From positions 1 to 64,000 of the forward strand of contig NZ_QHJQ01000003.1 of NCBI RefSeq assembly GCF_003185655.1: DNA of 64,000 nt, given 5' to 3'. This DNA is from Coraliomargarita sinensis. GTDB lineage: Bacteria > Verrucomicrobiota > Verrucomicrobiia > Opitutales > Coraliomargaritaceae. This document shows positions 19,381-28,848 of this stretch, one piece after another. How positions within the stretch are numbered: position 1 is the first letter of the stretch; every line of letters starts with the position of its first letter. The notes beneath the pieces were generated by a model. That model saw only the letters and a list, made by a program, of their open reading frames with translations. It was not told where the DNA came from and did no database searches. Both the position numbers and the translations under genes were made by a program.

Positions 19381-20577
19381 TTACCCCTCTAGTATCCGCT
19401 TGATCTCAAATAGGTGCCACTCGCAGGCATCGAGATCCTCGTGGACCTTGGGCACCCAAGCCTGAGCCCAGTAGAAATTACAGGACGTTTCGGCCCGTAA
19501 GAGCCGCCAATGCGCTTCGTTGATTTGGTGCTCGGCCAGCATCGCAGTCGGTCCGTCGGGAAGCGCCGAAACCTGATCATGCAGTAAATGGAATCGCCCG
19601 CTGATGGAGGTAACCCGGGCATGCGCATCCTTCTGCTCCTGCGTGCCGGTCCATTGGGTAAAGTCGTCGCCGTAGTGGTCTTCCGTATTCCAGGCTCCCG
19701 TGTGAACTTTGACTCGACCATGCGCGCCATGGACATCGAGATAGTCGTGGATGAAAGCCGGCTTCACCCGTGTTTCCCCTGCCCGGACTTTCTCGAGCAG
19801 CGACTGGTAGAAGACGTACCAAAAATTGGCCAATTTGTTGTGATTACGAAACCACCCGCCATTGTCCCCGTCAGAGCAGGTTGTCACCAGTGGTTCGAAA
19901 TCGCAAAATTTTGTGCGCTCCTCCAACTCGTGTATGAACCAGCCCGGATCCATTCCGGAAAGCTGCGCGTTGGAGAGCTCCCTGTCACGGACTACGACGA
20001 TGATTTTCTCGCCGCCGTATTCGGCAATGTGGGGCCGGTAGCGCAGTTCCTGCCAACTCATCTCGCCCTCAAGTGATTCGACATAAATGTCATCGACCAG
20101 CACATAGCGATAGCCGTGCTTGACGAGGTGGGGGATCATTTCCATGCAGAAGCCCATCTCCGGAGGCCAGAAGCCCTGAAAATTTTCCCGCCAGAAGAGG
20201 TGCTTCCCTATCCCCTGCCAGCGACGGATATGCTCGTCCCAATCAGCTTGAGGCGTAAGAGGGAGCACAGGGTGGTAGTAGCCTGTCCCGAGGATGTTAA
20301 AAATCTTCTCGTTCTGCAGGTGCCAGAGCAGATCGCCAACCTTGACCGTACCGTACATCTTTTCCTGAAAGCTCTGACTGCCGAGTGTTTCCAGCAGCGA
20401 ACCGGACATGGAAAGGTGCACACGGGCCAAGTCCTCATAGTCCCAACAGGCCCGCGGCATACGGTCGAGCGCGAAGAGCACTTCCTTTGCCTCCCACTCC
20501 TGCTCCGCCAGCAGATTTTCCAGATTGTTCGGCGGCTGGTGAAGGTTCAGGACCAGTGCGTGATGAATCGAAGACAT
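19381..20577 (-). CDS. GH57 family glycoside hydrolase/transglycosidase
   Basis: A 398-residue GH57 protein. The N-terminal motif LNLHQPP (10-16), the second motif FQGFWPPEMGF with the candidate nucleophile Glu, and TTCSDGDNGGW with the candidate catalytic Asp match the family. GH57 members act on alpha-glucans as amylases, 4-alpha-glucanotransferases or branching enzymes; the precise activity is not readable. The ATG at 20577 is preferred over a TTG 18 bases upstream. No signal peptide is seen, so a cytoplasmic role in glycogen turnover is likely. It converges on the glgA cluster and follows a second GH57 gene. Confidence 0.85.
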   Translation of the reverse strand: MSSIHHALVLNLHQPPNNLENLLAEQEWEAKEVLFALDRMPRACWDYEDLARVHLSMSGSLLETLGSQSFQEKMYGTVKVGDLLWHLQNEKIFNILGTGYYHPVLPLTPQADWDEHIRRWQGIGKHLFWRENFQGFWPPEMGFCMEMIPHLVKHGYRYVLVDDIYVESLEGEMSWQELRYRPHIAEYGGEKIIVVVRDRELSNAQLSGMDPGWFIHELEERTKFCDFEPLVTTCSDGDNGGWFRNHNKLANFWYVFYQSLLEKVRAGETRVKPAFIHDYLDVHGAHGRVKVHTGAWNTEDHYGDDFTQWTGTQEQKDAHARVTSISGRFHLLHDQVSALPDGPTAMLAEHQINEAHWRLLRAETSCNFYWAQAWVPKVHEDLDACEWHLFEIKRILEG

Positions 20578-20901
20578 AGGAACTAGATTATGCAAAGAAG
20601 ATACTACAAATCGAAGATAAAATCTTACAACCGCTTGCGCTAGAGTGCCCTACGGGCTGAGTATTGGGAGAATACAATTACCCTGACCCGAATGGCGAAC
20701 TTAAGAGCAACTGTGTCTCATTTAACGTAGTCGCTCTGCTTTAGCCGGGCGATTTGGACCGGCCATATGGAAGCGTTTGCACGCTTGGGTGACCGGCTGA
20801 AGCAGGTCACCTAGGTTAAGGAATACGCCTATAAAGCAAACTTTCATACGACTACGTAATCTACTCCTTGCCTGTCCCTCTCAAGCGAAGCGGTTGTAGT
20901 A
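20578..20901. other. Spacer between two GH57 genes, mostly repeat
   Basis: This 324-bp region has no supported gene. Its centre is a 96-bp palindromic repeat (20723-20818). Flanking parts show no clear promoter or T-tailed terminator, though the repeat itself could end transcription of the upstream minus-strand gene. Confidence 0.5.
20723..20818. repeat. 96-bp palindromic intergenic repeat, copy 1
   Basis: The left arm TAACGTAGTCGCTCTGCTTT then AGCCGG is mirrored by the right arm, whose reverse complement is TAACCTAGGTGACCTGCTTC then AGCCGG, giving imperfect inverted repeats of about 26 bases around a 44-base centre. A related copy lies at 48293-48386. It contains no ORF, so it resembles a MITE or large REP. 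Confidence 0.8.
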
Positions 20902-22374
20902 CTAATAATCGTTTTCCACGATCGCTTTGACCCGTCGGCAGATCTCCACGCCAAAATCGGTCCATGCCCCTTGGCCCCAGTAACGATAGCAGGATGTTTG
21001 CGAGCTCATCAGATTGAAGAGCGCTTTGCGGAAACGGGTTTCATCCGTGGGGTGTCCCGGTTTGAGCACTTTTTCGTAGAAGGCATAACTGGCCTCTTCC
21101 ATCGGGCCGAGCACGTTGTCGTAACCCTCGACCCAGGAAATACTGTTGGTCCAGCTCCCTCCCTCCATGTGAAATTCGTGGTCCTCTTTTTTGATTGCCT
21201 CGATGGTGGCTCCGAGCTTCTCGCTGCCGCACCCGGGCTCGATACGGTCCCATATTTTCTTCTGGTGAATCGGCTGGATGACATCGAAGTCCTCTACCTT
21301 GATCCCCATTCCGAAGAGTTTATCAAGATATTCGGATACGTTCATGGCCGGCGTATCGCTGTGCGAGCACTCCTGCATGACCTGATTAAACATCGGCGGA
21401 AACTCATTCATCATGACGCCACCATTCTCGCCGTCGGCAATCTGAGTGACCAGCGGCGGGACTTTTTTGCCCGCCAGTTCCCAGCGATCGAGACTCCTGG
21501 CTTCGTGGTAGGGCTGCATCTGAGCCACCAGCTTGGTATCGCTGCCCTGCGTCTTAATGATGGCGATCATGCTCACTTCCTTACCTTCGGAATTGCGCAC
21601 CACCAAACGATGAGGCAGATGTTTCCGCTCGGGACCGTGACCATTGCCCGGTTGCTCAACAGTATGCTCCTGAACAAGGAGCCACTGGTATCCGCAGTCC
21701 ACCAGCGTCTTAATATATTCGTAAGCAATATCCGGATGGTTTGGCAGGGCCATTTCCGATGGTGAGAAGCCACGCAAACGCTCAAGCGCCTCCAGACCAA
21801 AAATCGCGGCAAAGTGATGCTGGAAAGCCTTAACGTGCAGGCGGTAGTCCTGAACCGGAGTCGAGGGCGCAACCGCGTGTCCCCAGGGCATACCCAGCCA
21901 CTCCACACAACGGCGGTAATCCGGATTGACCGTAATGTGCTTCAGCTTGTCCACGACATCGCCGCAGCCCATATCTCTCAACCCGTGAAGAAGCGTGCCG
22001 GAGTATTCCAGCATGCAGCGGGGCTCTTTCCCCTGCCCGACCAAGTCGGGGATGAAATCGCCCATCCGTTCGTAGCACCACTTAAAGACCGAAGCATTAT
22101 GATTATCCCCTTCGTCGGGATGGTCCATCATGTCTTTCAAGTTACTGATCAGCGGAGTCTTCGTGATATCACCGCGCGCCGGAATCAGCGGCTGATGCTG
22201 GTGCAGCGCAATGGCAAAGGCCGCCTTGGTCTTCTCGAAACTCACGGACTTGTCTCCTGCGTAGGGCGACGTGCCGGCGGCCTTTTTGATAGTCGATTCG
22301 ATCAACTCTTCCGAGCCGGCGATGTTGGGGATATCGTCAATGTATTCGGGGATCGATTCAATGGCTTGTGTCAT
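20902..22374 (-). CDS. GH57 family alpha-glucan-acting protein
   Basis: A 490-residue GH57-type protein. It has the HQHQP motif (58-62), a long N-terminal leader (about 50 residues) before it, RGFSPSEMAL as the likely second motif, and IADGENGG near residue 325 as the acidic motif. The sequence differs from the neighbouring 398-residue GH57, so the two are not recent duplicates. It has no signal peptide. It is probably part of the glycogen or maltodextrin breakdown set encoded here; substrate is unknown. The stop codon is followed by the repeat-bearing spacer. Confidence 0.82.
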   Translation of the reverse strand: MTQAIESIPEYIDDIPNIAGSEELIESTIKKAAGTSPYAGDKSVSFEKTKAAFAIALHQHQPLIPARGDITKTPLISNLKDMMDHPDEGDNHNASVFKWCYERMGDFIPDLVGQGKEPRCMLEYSGTLLHGLRDMGCGDVVDKLKHITVNPDYRRCVEWLGMPWGHAVAPSTPVQDYRLHVKAFQHHFAAIFGLEALERLRGFSPSEMALPNHPDIAYEYIKTLVDCGYQWLLVQEHTVEQPGNGHGPERKHLPHRLVVRNSEGKEVSMIAIIKTQGSDTKLVAQMQPYHEARSLDRWELAGKKVPPLVTQIADGENGGVMMNEFPPMFNQVMQECSHSDTPAMNVSEYLDKLFGMGIKVEDFDVIQPIHQKKIWDRIEPGCGSEKLGATIEAIKKEDHEFHMEGGSWTNSISWVEGYDNVLGPMEEASYAFYEKVLKPGHPTDETRFRKALFNLMSSQTSCYRYWGQGAWTDFGVEICRRVKAIVENDY

Positions 22375-22719
22375 AATTTCAGAACGGGTTTATGGTGAAA
22401 ATCGTAATTAACTCGTCTAAGAAACAGCTTAAAGTTCTCCGACACAGCGCAAGAGCAATACGGCGGCCAATCGGAAAACTTTAAGTGAATTGACTCCCCA
22501 ATTCGCCCCAGACAGGCACCTTTCGTAGTTTGGTTTAAACAAAATAATGTCAGGCAGAATAATTTCCCCCAAATAGGAGTCAGGACGTTTTTGTCCTGAT
22601 AGACACATTCTTCGATCACGCAACGTGGACAGAAATGCCCACGCCCCCGCAAAAAAATTGTTTTACCGATCATTATTTTGCCTTGTTGACGCAGCAGGAC
22701 TATCGGCTTCTCTGCCCAC
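22375..22719. other. Divergent spacer between the GH57 gene and mnmA
   Basis: A 345-bp stretch with no supported gene that must contain promoters for two divergent genes. The only obvious structure is a 7-bp hairpin TCAGGAC-GTTTTT-GTCCTGA at 22580-22599, without a T tail. An open frame across part of it on the minus strand (start at 22784 inside mnmA) lacks protein-like composition. Confidence 0.4.
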
Positions 22720-23790
22720 ATGCGAAAAATTCTGGTAGCACTCTCCGGCGGCGTCGACAGCGCCGTAGCGGCTCTTCTTCTCAAGGAGCAGGGCTACGAT
22801 ATTTCGGGGGCCTACATCCGCACCTGGATGAACGAGGAAATGCCACTGGCCGATTGTCCAGCACAGCAGGACATCGAAGATTCGCGAGCCGTCGCGGAGC
22901 ATCTCGGTATCGACTACGAAATCGTCAACCTGGTCAATGAATATCGCGAACACGTCGTCAACTATCTCGTCGAGGGCTACAAGGAAGGTATTACCCCGAA
23001 CCCTGACATCATGTGCAACCGGGAAATGAAGTTCGGAATCTTTCAGAACTACGCGCTGAAAAACGGTTTCGATACCATCGCCACTGGCCACTACGTGCGC
23101 TCAACCAAAAATCCGGATCACAGTTACGACCTGCTCGAAGGATTGGATAAGAACAAGGACCAAACCTATTTTCTCGCCCTGCTCCATCAGTCTCAAATCG
23201 CCCGGGCGCTCTTCCCGGTCGGCGAGTTACAGAAACCCGAAGTGCGCGAACTGGCGAAAAGGCACAATCTCCCGAACGCCAGCAAGAAGGATAGCCAGGG
23301 CATTTGCTTTCTCGGGGATATGAATATCAACCGCTTTCTTGAGCACTACATCGAGGACAAACCGGGCAATATTGTGAACAGCGAGGGCAAGGTGCTGGGC
23401 CGGCACCGGGGACTCCACCGCTACACCACGGGACAGCGCCGTGGCATAGGCGTACCTTCCAACACAGACAACGAAGCCTACGTCGTGACCAAGCTGGACA
23501 TGGAACGAAACGAACTGGTCGTCGCCTTCGACCGGCCGGATTCACCCGGACTCTATACTTCGGAAGTGGAGCTGTATGGCTTAAGCTTTACCAACCGTCC
23601 GGTGACAGAGGCCTGTGAACTCCTGGCCAAGCCCCGCTATCGGGATCCTTCACAGGAAATCCATTACACCCCGACCGGATCAAATACAGCCAAAGTGACC
23701 TTCGCCGAACCTCAGCGCGCCCTGTCATCCGGCCAGGTGCTGGCTCTCTACGACGGTGAAAAACTACTCGGCGGCGGCTTTTACCGATAA
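22720..23790 (+). CDS. mnmA: tRNA-specific 2-thiouridylase
   Basis: A 356-residue PP-loop ATPase that thiolates U34 of Lys, Glu and Gln tRNAs. The N-terminal PP-loop [16 protein letters not shown] binds ATP. The two catalytic cysteines sit in [12 protein letters not shown] and GICFLGDMN, and the tRNA-binding TGHYVRS and GQRRGIGV motifs are present. Length is normal. The last 10 bases overlap the convergent PEP-CTERM gene. Confidence 0.97.
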   Translation: MRKILVALSGGVDSAVAALLLKEQGYDISGAYIRTWMNEEMPLADCPAQQDIEDSRAVAEHLGIDYEIVNLVNEYREHVVNYLVEGYKEGITPNPDIMCNREMKFGIFQNYALKNGFDTIATGHYVRSTKNPDHSYDLLEGLDKNKDQTYFLALLHQSQIARALFPVGELQKPEVRELAKRHNLPNASKKDSQGICFLGDMNINRFLEHYIEDKPGNIVNSEGKVLGRHRGLHRYTTGQRRGIGVPSNTDNEAYVVTKLDMERNELVVAFDRPDSPGLYTSEVELYGLSFTNRPVTEACELLAKPRYRDPSQEIHYTPTGSNTAKVTFAEPQRALSSGQVLALYDGEKLLGGGFYR

Positions 23791-24764
23791 GTTCGTCGCG
23801 AAACCCGAAAGAGCGCAAACACTCCCAGAAGTAACGCGAAGGATGCGCTTTCCGGAACAGGATTGCCGTGAACATCAACGCCTCCGCTTAGACCACCCGA
23901 GCCGCCATTGGGATCGCCCGGATTGTGAAAAGGCGTGTTGGGATCAACCTCGTTATCGTTGATGCCTCCAAAGTCCGAATTAATGTTATTTCCGTTCTGT
24001 GAGGTCACGATCAGCATCTGCATGGCAAAAGTTTCATCAAAGAGCTCGTATCGGTCGTCAATGATGCCGTTTTCCGCATCTGCGCGTACCACATCGACGA
24101 AATCCTGAAAATCTACCTTGAATGTCAGGAAGCGATCCAAATCGCCCTGTTTGTTACCACCACCGTCGAGATCGTAGGGGTCGAACGTTCCGTCACCCGT
24201 TAATCCGGCATCGATTGATTGGACGGTTTCAAAGTACGAATTCGCAGTTGTTGCGTTGGAACCATCAAATTTTACTACGTCCTCTGTAAATAGCGTCTCT
24301 CCGAGGGTGATGCTTCCGGGAGAGTTCGACCCCTCGCCCGCTCGAAGAATCGAGATTTGTTGGGTCGGACTGCCTCCATGTTCGATCAGGTAGTCGAGAC
24401 TGCCGTCACCCGTAATATCAATACCAACATAAAAGAACCCGTTTGCTTCACCATCCGGACTTCCGTTTTCACCGGAGAGACGGGTGCGGAAAAACCAATC
24501 ACCATCCGTATTTGATCCGGTTCCAAAATCATTGAAGCCCACGTAAAAGGCCTCCAAGCCATTTTCCGGGCGACCCACCAGTTCGATATCCACACGATTG
24601 GCTTGATTATCAGCAACTGGATCGGATGGCCCTCCCAAACCAAGTGCCGTGAAGTAGGCGGTCGAAGCATCAAGACTGATCACTGCCTCTGCGTTAAAAA
24701 CTAAAACACAGAAGCAGACCGACTTGAGAATTAAGAGTCTTAAGCGAAACGATTGGGGCAACAT
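23781..24764 (-). CDS. PEP-CTERM sorting domain protein, function unknown
   Basis: A 327-residue exported protein. It has an N-terminal signal peptide (about 1-27, ending NAEA), a secreted middle rich in Asp, Gly and Asn, and a C-terminal sorting signal: VPES (303-306), a hydrophobic helix [11 protein letters not shown] and an RVSRRTYR tail. Exosortase (outside this window) is expected to recognise this and anchor or release the protein at the surface. A stretch [17 protein letters not shown] resembles a calcium-binding Asp-rich loop. It precedes the pseudopilin cassettes on the same strand but is separated by 101 bp. Confidence 0.85.
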   Translation of the reverse strand: MLPQSFRLRLLILKSVCFCVLVFNAEAVISLDASTAYFTALGLGGPSDPVADNQANRVDIELVGRPENGLEAFYVGFNDFGTGSNTDGDWFFRTRLSGENGSPDGEANGFFYVGIDITGDGSLDYLIEHGGSPTQQISILRAGEGSNSPGSITLGETLFTEDVVKFDGSNATTANSYFETVQSIDAGLTGDGTFDPYDLDGGGNKQGDLDRFLTFKVDFQDFVDVVRADAENGIIDDRYELFDETFAMQMLIVTSQNGNNINSDFGGINDNEVDPNTPFHNPGDPNGGSGGLSGGVDVHGNPVPESASFALLLGVFALFRVSRRTYR

Positions 24765-24865
24765 TCAACAAAAATTGAATGTGCTTACTTCCTCGGTTAG
24801 AAACTTGGCAAGTAAAATACGCTATTTAACGTAGTATACAGTTAAATAATACCTACTATACCCAA

Positions 24866-26218
24866 CTATAGCCCGTATTTACCCATATCCAGGTTCATTG
24901 CGGTCATGGACACACCGGCGAGTTCGACCCACTCATCAATTTCGTAGCCTCCCGAACCGAGATTGTACTCCTCGAGCGCTTCGTCGTAACTAAAATGAGC
25001 ATTACCCACCAGATCGGCATCATAGCCCACAACGGCTCCATAGACCTGCCCGGCACCGGAACTACCACCACCGTTCAAGGTAACCACTGCGTTGGGTGCA
25101 TAGACCGCGGCGTAGAGGGAACCATTGCCGGAAATTTTGATTTCGTCATCACCCAGACCTTTGTCCACGCCGAATATCATGAGCTTCTCCGGCTTCTCGG
25201 TCTCATTCACGATACCATTACCCGCGATGTTGATGTCGTCATCCGTGTAAATTTCCAGACTGCCTGTTGGCTCGATGACGATGGAGGCCGTACCCGTAAC
25301 ATCGATATCTCCGGATATTTTAACACGGGTTGGCCCAGTAATGTAGACGGTATCACTACCGGAAAGTGACCAGTTTGAGACATCATAATTCCCCCCAAGG
25401 ATAGTTCCTGACGAAGGTATCGATGTGAAGGGCAGGAACATGCCCGGCGCCTCGACATCCGGAAACTCCGCATAGTAGTCAGTTGTGATACGACTATTAT
25501 CCACCTTTCCGGGGTTGTCGTAATCCGTAATGGATCCTTTAGGCCCCACATCCGGCATATTCTTACCTGTGGCAACGTAGCCATAGACGTCGGCATTACC
25601 GATATCAACGGAATCCACGTCCACAGACGTTGTCGCAATCGTGATCTCAGAGTTGATATTGCTGCCTCCGTAGGGCCCGTTGCGTGAATCATAGCTGTCG
25701 AATGTCACGTTGTTGCCCTTCAAGACAATCCCCCGCTTGGTGTTGAAACCGTTACTGAAAGGAAGAAAGCCCGAGGTCAGGTTCGCGTAGAGCTGCTTCT
25801 TGACGTCGCCAGCCACATGTCCTTTGGCCAGGCCTTCCGTGTAAATTTCCGGAGTCTGGGATTGAGGATCCAGTATCACGATTTTAATCTCGCCAGTAAT
25901 ATTTCCCCCCAGATCGTAGTCCGTGTATGCACGGGCCCAATACCTTCTGCCGGACCCGTCTATACCTTTCGTCCAGCCTGTACTGTTGCCCGACTGTATC
26001 GCATCAAGTGCCAGATCAATCCCCCCTTCAGCAAGGTTAAAACTGGCGTTGGAAAGAAAGGATCGCGTCGAAATCCTGTACTCACCTGAAGACAGATAGA
26101 GATAGCTGCCCATCAGGGTCATGACCAGAAACGAGAAAATAACCGAAGTCAGCATGGCAGACCCCCGACGACTGTCCATGGGTCGTCCGTAACGGCTTTG
26201 GATGATTCCTTTTTTCAT
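24866..26218 (-). CDS. PilX-like pilus/secretion protein with C-terminal DUF7305-type domain (cassette 1, X1)
   Basis: A 450-residue protein. An N-terminal prepilin-like helix after RRGSAMLTSVIFSFLVMT is followed by FNLAEGGIDLALDAI, the hallmark of PilX-type minor pilins. The C-terminal half repeats short beta segments (GDIDVTGTASIVIEPTGSLE) and has YAAVYAPNAVVTLNGGG and HFSYDEAL, the pattern recalled for DUF7305. The ATG at 26218 is fixed by a strong GGAGG eight bases upstream; a TTG 15 bases earlier is unlikely. It is the last gene of a V-W-X operon. It is probably assembled into or onto a pilus-like fibre; cargo or adhesion roles are guesses. Confidence 0.8.
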   Translation of the reverse strand: MKKGIIQSRYGRPMDSRRGSAMLTSVIFSFLVMTLMGSYLYLSSGEYRISTRSFLSNASFNLAEGGIDLALDAIQSGNSTGWTKGIDGSGRRYWARAYTDYDLGGNITGEIKIVILDPQSQTPEIYTEGLAKGHVAGDVKKQLYANLTSGFLPFSNGFNTKRGIVLKGNNVTFDSYDSRNGPYGGSNINSEITIATTSVDVDSVDIGNADVYGYVATGKNMPDVGPKGSITDYDNPGKVDNSRITTDYYAEFPDVEAPGMFLPFTSIPSSGTILGGNYDVSNWSLSGSDTVYITGPTRVKISGDIDVTGTASIVIEPTGSLEIYTDDDINIAGNGIVNETEKPEKLMIFGVDKGLGDDEIKISGNGSLYAAVYAPNAVVTLNGGGSSGAGQVYGAVVGYDADLVGNAHFSYDEALEEYNLGSGGYEIDEWVELAGVSMTAMNLDMGKYGL

Positions 26219-26237
26219 AATATTGTCCTCCAAATTT

Positions 26238-26822
26238 TTATTCTGTGACCGGTCGATTACGCATCATAAAGCGAGCAGAGATGATGTAGTCCGTGGCTTC
26301 CGATCTGGAGATATTGCGTTGCATCTCCGCATCAATCTGTACGCTCTTGACTGATAACAGGATCGACTCCGTGCTGGCACTGAGTTTGTCGCCGAGCGGA
26401 TCATAGTAGGAAAATGTAAACTGCTCCACCCCTTCGAGCAGCAGCTCATTGCTTACCTCGCTGCCTGAGCTGTCGACTTCAATTCGGAAAAACACTTTAG
26501 CATCTTTGTCGTAATCGTAGGTTACGCGGGAACCCCCATAAAAAGAAGTGTCCGGAAAAACGACTTCCAACGTACTCGAAGAAGCCTGAAGCACATCCTC
26601 AGCGGCGCGCATGTCCCGGGCAAAGTTTTCCAAGACGATACGGCTGTCTTTACTCATGTCGGTGTAAGCCCCGACACTTCTGGCCCCCACAGCAAAAGTG
26701 AGAAATGTCCCAACCATAGATGCGAGGACGATCCCCGAAATGGTCGTCGCAACGATGAGCTCTGTGATCGTGAAACCGGATGATGCCCTCGCTTGATGTC
26801 TGTTCATGCCACTTGTCATCAT
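26238..26822 (-). CDS. PilW-like minor pseudopilin (cassette 1, W1)
   Basis: A 194-residue protein with a type IV prepilin leader: MMTSGMNRHQARASSG, then FTITELIVATTISG with Glu at position +5 after the expected cut at Gly16. The body is like PilW/GspJ minor pilins (MSKDSRIVLENFARDMRAAE) and ends TDYIISARFMMRNRP, shared nearly word for word with the W2 paralogue. The ATG lies one base after the V1 stop codon (TAG-T-ATG), so the two are probably translationally coupled. Prepilin peptidase would be encoded elsewhere. Confidence 0.85.
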   Translation of the reverse strand: MMTSGMNRHQARASSGFTITELIVATTISGIVLASMVGTFLTFAVGARSVGAYTDMSKDSRIVLENFARDMRAAEDVLQASSSTLEVVFPDTSFYGGSRVTYDYDKDAKVFFRIEVDSSGSEVSNELLLEGVEQFTFSYYDPLGDKLSASTESILLSVKSVQIDAEMQRNISRSEATDYIISARFMMRNRPVTE

Positions 26823-26823
26823 A

Positions 26824-27255
26824 CTATATGGTTCGGTAGTAATAATCGTTCACCCCACCCTCGGTGAAAAAAGTGAGGTATTTCAATTCGACTGCTTTAC
26901 CGCTGCGAGTGTTGTAAGAAACGACGACCTCAATCTTTTTCAATGTAGACGACACCGAGTTGATAACGCGTTTCACCGTATAAGCATCATAGGCCGAGGT
27001 GTCGAACTGCGGATTGATATCGACCTCCTCATTCATAGGCAGCTGTTTCAGTTCCTTCCAAGAGAGAGATCGTAAGCTCTCGACCTCGCTCTGCAAAATC
27101 TGCGAGACACGTGTATGGTGACGGGAATTGTCCACAATTTGGAAACCCATCCGCACACCGGCAACACCGCCTGCGATCACCATGGCGAATATACCTGCCG
27201 CCACGATGACCTCCGCCAGTGAGTATCCGCTCGTCTTAACACTGTTTGCTCTCAT
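26824..27255 (-). CDS. PilV-like minor pseudopilin (cassette 1, V1)
   Basis: A 143-residue protein starting MRANSVKTSG, then YSLAEVIVAAGIFAMVIAGG, a class III prepilin signal with Glu15 at +5. After the helix come SQILQSEVESLRSLSWKEL and a C-terminal VELKYLTFFTEGG. Both are shared in spacing and wording with V2 and V3. It is the first gene of cassette 1, and the 135-bp spacer to the next cassette should hold its promoter. Confidence 0.85.
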   Translation of the reverse strand: MRANSVKTSGYSLAEVIVAAGIFAMVIAGGVAGVRMGFQIVDNSRHHTRVSQILQSEVESLRSLSWKELKQLPMNEEVDINPQFDTSAYDAYTVKRVINSVSSTLKKIEVVVSYNTRSGKAVELKYLTFFTEGGVNDYYYRTI

Positions 27256-27390
27256 GATAGAAGAAGATTACCCAGGTGTAATTGGGGTATCAACCCTAAA
27301 ATGCACCTAACGTATTAACCCACAAGTATTTACAGTATCTTTACAAAAGGTCGGTGCATTTTTAGGTATACCGGCCCGGGCGAGCTATTC

Positions 27391-28824
27391 TCAGAAATAA
27401 GAGCTTAAGTCTTTTCGGGTCGTTGCCGCAGTTTCCCCCGTCATTTCCAGCCAGCTGTCGATTGTGTAGCCGCCAGTATTACGGATTTCGTCCCTTAAGG
27501 CCTCATCGAAATGAAAAGAGCTGCCCCCGGTAATCGTCGCATAAAAACCGACGACGCCACCCATGACGGACCCATTGCTGCCACCGCCATCCAAAGAAAC
27601 ATTGGCGGAAGGCGCATAGACCGCTGATGCTAACTGGCCATTTCCGCTTATGCTGATCTCCTGCGAGGCGCTCACCGTGCCGTCGTCCGCAACCGTCTCA
27701 GGGGCCGTCCCGAAAACGTAGAAATCTGATGGAACGCCGTCAACATTGGCCACACCATTCCCTGCGATATTGACATCGTCTGCCGTGTAAATCGTCAGCG
27801 AGCCACCTGAATTGATCGTGATCCCCCCGTTGCCACTCACATTGATATCCGCATTCTCTCCGTTCATCACCAGAACCACATGTCCGTCGATGACAAGATC
27901 GTCCCCGTTACCGGACAGGCTGATATCCGAAACATCATAATAAGTCGGCGAAGATTCGGATGAAGATCCGGTGATGGTCGTTGCCGAATTGATTGTCGAA
28001 TAGGTCGTATCATAACTTCCGGATGGATGCGGCTCACTGGGAAAGTCTGCATAAAAGTCACTCAAAACCCGGGAACTGTCATGCGAGTCGGAACCATAAG
28101 TCGTCACGACTCCATTTGGTCCCAGAGAAGCAAAGTTCCCGGGGCTCACGGTCACGTAGCCATAGACATCGGCATTACCTTGGTCGACCGCCGTCTCGCC
28201 AACCGTGTCAATCAGATCACTGGCCACAAAGATATCATCGTTTTTGTTTAATCCGAGATGGCCGTAGCCGCTGGGCTGGGGCCCGAGAATATCCATCAAC
28301 TCCCCATACTCGCCGTACTTGGAGTTATAACTGTCCAAAGTCACATTATTGCCACTGAAGCGTATCCCGTTACGGGCCGAAAATCCTTTTTCAAACGGAT
28401 AAAATCCGGTACTGACAGTCACTTTGACCTGCTTGGTCACATCCCCCGCGACATGGCCGTTCACGATACCTTCCGAATAAATGGTCGGTTGTGCGGACTT
28501 TGCATCCAGCATGACCACACGCACGTCCCCGGTAAATCCGCGGTCCACCAGAAAATCATCTTCGATCGTGGTCCAGGTCGAGGCATTGACTGAATTGTTC
28601 GTCAGCGCTTCGATTCCAATTTCCACCCCGGACTCCGCCAGGTTCAAACTGGACGAATAGAGTGTCGCACGAACCGCAGAAGAATATTCATATGTGGCCA
28701 GCTTTAAAAAGGTGACCGCAAGCGCCCCGATGACAAAAGAGAAAATAACCGAGGTGATCAGTGCGGAGCCCCGGCAACGGCTGGAGCGATGAAGATGTGA
28801 TTCCAGTTGTGTATCTTTTTTCAT
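27391..28824 (-). CDS. PilX-like protein with C-terminal DUF7305-type domain (cassette 2, X2)
   Basis: A 477-residue paralogue of X1. It has a prepilin-like segment after RCRGSALITSVIFSFVIGAL, then SLNLAESGVEIGIEAL, KVTVSTGFYPFEKGFSARNG and a C-terminal beta-rich domain with GGSLTIYTADDVNIAGNG, ASAVYAPSANVSLDGGG and FHFDEALRDE. The middle and C-terminus align with X1 throughout. It has the same place in its operon as X1, 24 bp after W2. No enzymatic motif is seen. Confidence 0.8.
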   Translation of the reverse strand: MKKDTQLESHLHRSSRCRGSALITSVIFSFVIGALAVTFLKLATYEYSSAVRATLYSSSLNLAESGVEIGIEALTNNSVNASTWTTIEDDFLVDRGFTGDVRVVMLDAKSAQPTIYSEGIVNGHVAGDVTKQVKVTVSTGFYPFEKGFSARNGIRFSGNNVTLDSYNSKYGEYGELMDILGPQPSGYGHLGLNKNDDIFVASDLIDTVGETAVDQGNADVYGYVTVSPGNFASLGPNGVVTTYGSDSHDSSRVLSDFYADFPSEPHPSGSYDTTYSTINSATTITGSSSESSPTYYDVSDISLSGNGDDLVIDGHVVLVMNGENADINVSGNGGITINSGGSLTIYTADDVNIAGNGVANVDGVPSDFYVFGTAPETVADDGTVSASQEISISGNGQLASAVYAPSANVSLDGGGSNGSVMGGVVGFYATITGGSSFHFDEALRDEIRNTGGYTIDSWLEMTGETAATTRKDLSSYF

Positions 28825-28848
28825 GGTCGTCCGGGTTGGAGGCTTCGA

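Noticed and set aside
22371..22784. Minus-strand open frame of 137 residues in the GH57-mnmA spacer
   Set aside because: It starts inside mnmA and shows no protein-like features; the region is better explained as a divergent promoter spacer.
24815..24850. TTTAACGTAGTATAC resembling the start of the 96-bp palindromic repeat
   Set aside because: Only the first ten bases match and no right arm follows, so it is probably chance or a decayed end.
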